NCBI GenBank assembly: GCA_902783095.1 | Contig: CACZPX010000245.1 | Location: 1 to 7,267, forward strand | Direction: 5' to 3' | From: an uncultured Lachnospiraceae bacterium | GTDB taxonomy: Bacteria > Bacillota > Clostridia > Lachnospirales > Lachnospiraceae | DNA: 7,267 nucleotides | Shown: piece by piece, positions 5,913 through 7,267 of the stretch | Layout of the letters: every line of letters begins with the position of its first letter | Numbering within the stretch: position 1 is the first letter of the stretch | Made by a program: the position numbers and the translations under genes | The notes under the pieces: generated by a model | Told to the model about the DNA's origin: nothing | Databases searched by the model: none | Seen by the model: only the letters and a program-made list of their open reading frames with translations

Positions 5913-6749
5913 TTCTGTTGCGGTATAGAATTCGTCCATGACCGTGCTGCGCAGCTGTTCCAGGCGCTCCGGGTCTTTGCCGCCGACGGGTTTTCCGTCC
6001 AGCGCGCAGGCATGCAGGCAGAGTTTGCTGGAACTCGAGACGATGATCTCGTCCGCGTCAAAGAGGTCGGGCAGGAAGAAAGGCTCTTCGGAGACCGGGA
6101 TACCGCAGGCCCGTGCCGCCTTTAACAGGTGCGCCCGGGCGATGCCCGGCAGGATCAGGTTGTCCAGCGGGGCGGTGCGCAGCACCCCGTCCTTTAAGAT
6201 GGACACGTTGCTGTGCGCGCACTCCGTGACGCGGCCGCCCGGCCGGTAAAAGACGGCTTCCTGGCAGCCCGCGTTCTTGGCTTTTTGCGAGGCCATCACC
6301 GCCGGGATCAGGTTCAGCGTCTTGACGTTGCAGTGGAAGAAGCGGGTATCCTCCGTGGTGATCAGGCGGATGGGCTCTTTGCAGTCGCCCACCGTGGCGG
6401 GCTTTAACATCACCCACAGGTTGCCCGGGGTCGTCTCATAGGTGTGGTCGCGGATCGCGGTGCCGCGCGTCACCTGAAAATAGACGAACAGGTCGCCGGT
6501 GTCCACTTTGCGCACCAGTTCGTTCAGCAGGTCCGCCAGTTCCGCTTTGGTCTTGGGAATGACGATGTCCAGCGCCGCGGCGCTGTTGAAAAAGCGGTCG
6601 ATGTGCTCTTCCAGCGCAAAGATATGGTAATTGCGGCAGGGACCCGCGTCGTAGACGCCGTCGCCGAAAAAGCAGACGCGGTCGTCAAACGGGATCATCA
6701 TCTCTTCCAGAAGGCCGTACCGGCCGTTGTAATATCCGAGGTTTTTCAT
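5910..6749 (-). CDS. Class IV PLP aminotransferase, D-amino-acid aminotransferase type
   Basis: A 279-residue fold-type IV aminotransferase, the usual size for D-amino-acid transaminase, which interconverts D-Ala and D-Glu with their 2-oxo acids and can feed peptidoglycan synthesis. Expected residues align with the Bacillus Dat enzyme: Y33, R52 (HIDRFF), the carboxylate-trap R100 and H102 (TRGTAIRDHTYE), PLP lysine K143 (NVKTLNLIPAV) and E176 (GRVTECAHSN), which contacts the pyridine nitrogen. The phosphate-binding segment reads LPGIAR with A204 where Thr is usual (LPGITR/NGITR). The R-x-H pair favours a D-amino-acid enzyme over a branched-chain enzyme or aminodeoxychorismate lyase, but substrate is inferred. 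The start at 6749 has AAAGGA (complement of 6757-6762) 7 nt upstream; the frame stays open to 7049 but that extension has no homology and crosses the promoter. The stop is supplied by a repeat. Confidence 0.88.
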   Translation of the reverse strand: MKNLGYYNGRYGLLEEMMIPFDDRVCFFGDGVYDAGPCRNYHIFALEEHIDRFFNSAAALDIVIPKTKAELADLLNELVRKVDTGDLFVYFQVTRGTAIRDHTYETTPGNLWVMLKPATVGDCKEPIRLITTEDTRFFHCNVKTLNLIPAVMASQKAKNAGCQEAVFYRPGGRVTECAHSNVSILKDGVLRTAPLDNLILPGIARAHLLKAARACGIPVSEEPFFLPDLFDADEIIVSSSSKLCLHACALDGKPVGGKDPERLEQLRSTVMDEFYTATE

Positions 6750-6764
6750 GATACAGTCCTTTCG

Positions 6765-6783
6765 GACGGCGGGCTGCGCCGTC
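6765..6783 (-). promoter_or_regulatory. Leader stem-loop of the aminotransferase mRNA
   Basis: GACGGCG (6765-6771) and CGCCGTC (6777-6783) form a perfect 7-bp GC-rich stem with a 5-nt loop. On the minus strand it starts at about the predicted transcription start and ends just before the ribosome binding site (6757-6762). It may stabilise the mRNA 5' end or tune translation. Confidence 0.45.
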
Positions 6784-6789
6784 TTTGTC

Positions 6790-6798
6790 ATTATAGCA
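6790..6798 (-). promoter_or_regulatory. Extended -10 promoter for the aminotransferase
   Basis: On the minus strand the sequence reads TGCTATAAT, a perfect extended -10 (TGn-TATAAT). No good -35 box is found 16-18 nt upstream (GTCGCT at 17), which extended -10 promoters tolerate. Transcription would start near 6783, giving a leader of about 34 nt. Confidence 0.7.
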
Positions 6799-6850
6799 CC
6801 AAAGGACGAAATAGCGACCCCAACCGCGCAAGTTTTCACGCACATGGCCT

Positions 6851-6880
6851 GCAGCCAAAACCGGTCTCGCAGCCAACACC
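6851..6880. repeat. Direct 12-bp repeats, possible operator
   Basis: GCAGCCAAAACC (6851-6862) and GCAGCCAACACC (6869-6880) differ at one base and start 18 bp apart. They lie between the two divergent promoters, about 25-55 bp upstream of the candidate hydF -35 box. The placement would suit a transcription factor site, but chance cannot be excluded. Confidence 0.35.
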
Positions 6881-6904
6881 CCCAATCAGGCCGCCCGCCT
6901 GCGC

Positions 6905-6933
6905 TGGACAAGCGGGAAGAACTATAGTAGAGT
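6905..6933 (+). promoter_or_regulatory. Candidate promoter for hydF
   Basis: TGGACA (6905-6910, 5/6) and TAGAGT (6928-6933, 4/6) are separated by 17 nt. An overlapping TATAGT (6923-6928, 5/6) is a better -10 but has no -35 at suitable distance. Transcription would start near 6940, leaving a leader of about 88 nt. Confidence 0.45.
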
Positions 6934-6942
6934 GACCTGGTA

Positions 6943-6969
6943 GGGCTGCGGCGGATCGTGCCGCGGGCC
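6943..6969 (+). promoter_or_regulatory. GC-rich stem-loop in the hydF leader
   Basis: The arms 6943-6952 and 6960-6969 pair with one G-U and one mismatch around the loop GGATCGT. The structure sits at the predicted 5' end of the hydF transcript, followed by about 58 nt before the start codon. No T-run follows and no known riboswitch is recognised. Confidence 0.4.
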
Positions 6970-7027
6970 CCAAACAGAAGCCGGGAACGGAGGACGTCAG
7001 AGCCCGCCCGGCAGCAAGGAGAACAGC

Positions 7028-7267
7028 ATGAGTTTACAGGATATTCCAAGCAGCGAGCGCATCCACATCGGCTTTTTCGGCCGCCGTAACGTGGGCAAAT
7101 CCAGTCTGGTGAACGCGGTGACGGGGCAGCAGCTGTCCATCGTTTCCGATACCAAGGGTACCACCACGGACCCGGTCACGAAGAGCATGGAGATCCTGCC
7201 GCTGGGGCCGGTGGTGATCATCGACACGCCCGGCATCGACGACGAAGGCGCGCTGGGCGAACAGCGC
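7028..7267 (+). CDS. hydF: [FeFe]-hydrogenase H-cluster maturation GTPase HydF, N-terminal part
   Basis: The first 80 codons of a gene that continues past the window. HydF is the GTPase scaffold on which HydE and HydG products assemble the two-iron subcluster before transfer to [FeFe]-hydrogenase. The start MSLQDIPSSERIHIGFFGRRNVGKSS is close to the HydF consensus. G1 (P-loop) is GRRNVGKS at 18-25, the switch region reads SDTKGTTTDPV (40-50), and G3 is DTPG at 66-69 followed by IDDEG, a typical HydF sequence. The dimerisation and C-terminal cluster-binding cysteine domains lie outside the window. AAGGAG (7016-7021) is 6 nt before the ATG. The gene is divergent from the aminotransferase and implies fermentative hydrogen metabolism in an anaerobe. 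Other Era/TrmE-like GTPases are less likely because of the IDDEG and PLGPVVIIDTPG segments. Confidence 0.92.
   Translation, partial: MSLQDIPSSERIHIGFFGRRNVGKSSLVNAVTGQQLSIVSDTKGTTTDPVTKSMEILPLGPVVIIDTPGIDDEGALGEQR

Noticed and set aside
6934..7027. A known riboswitch in the hydF leader
   Set aside because: The leader has one GC-rich hairpin but no conserved core I recognise from established riboswitch classes, and no terminator or anti-terminator pair.
6750..7049. N-terminal extension of the aminotransferase into the divergent intergenic region
   Set aside because: The extra residues have no family similarity, cross the extended -10 promoter, and the internal start at 6749 has a ribosome binding site and the normal Dat N-terminus.

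Overview
The window is GC-rich, tightly packed chromosomal DNA from what looks like an anaerobic, low-G+C-phylum (Firmicutes/Clostridia) bacterium despite its high GC. The evidence is HPr kinase/phosphorylase (hprK), whiA, a type II-like murB, a PflX-like radical SAM protein and the [FeFe]-hydrogenase maturase hydF. The gene company resembles Lachnospiraceae or a related gut clostridial family, but that placement is inference from gene content and order. Nothing here is a phage, plasmid, CRISPR or secretion system. The window is mainly housekeeping, with several local oddities.

Layout: (1) 2-256, the C-terminal tail of an FtsH-like protease, whose stop codon lies inside a palindromic extragenic repeat (247-290). 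(2) 309-2201 uvrC, then 2194-3144 a PflX-type radical SAM gene overlapping uvrC by 8 nt. (3) A good sigma-A-type promoter (3130-3158) inside the end of the radical SAM gene drives 3198-4127 hprK. (4) A 94-bp gap with a 32-bp hairpin repeat and a second hairpin leads to 4222-5091 murB, joined by an ATGA overlap to 5088-5759 whiA. (5) 5761-5912 holds a UUCG hairpin, a strong bidirectional terminator and two more repeat hairpins. (6) 5910-6749 on the minus strand is a class IV (D-amino-acid-type) aminotransferase converging on that terminator. (7) 6750-7027 is a divergent promoter region, with an extended -10 for the aminotransferase and a candidate promoter for hydF, which begins at 7028 and runs off the window.

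How the genes fit together: uvrC is nucleotide excision repair. hprK controls carbon catabolite repression by phosphorylating HPr at serine. murB makes UDP-MurNAc for peptidoglycan. whiA is a conserved DNA-binding protein linked to cell division. The D-amino-acid aminotransferase may supply D-Glu or D-Ala to the wall. HydF matures hydrogenase for fermentative H2 metabolism. In many Firmicutes rapZ and yvcK/mgfK sit between murB and whiA; here both are absent from that position.

The most interesting signals are: a WhiA that keeps its first ~12 residues and its whole C-terminal half but lacks the ~90-100 residue WhiA_N domain; a pair of 32-bp inverted repeats (31/32 identical) bracketing murB-whiA, related to a third hairpin by a shared CGGGGACGG core; repeat elements that supply stop codons for two genes; and matching stem-loops at the predicted 5' ends of both divergent transcripts in the last intergenic region.
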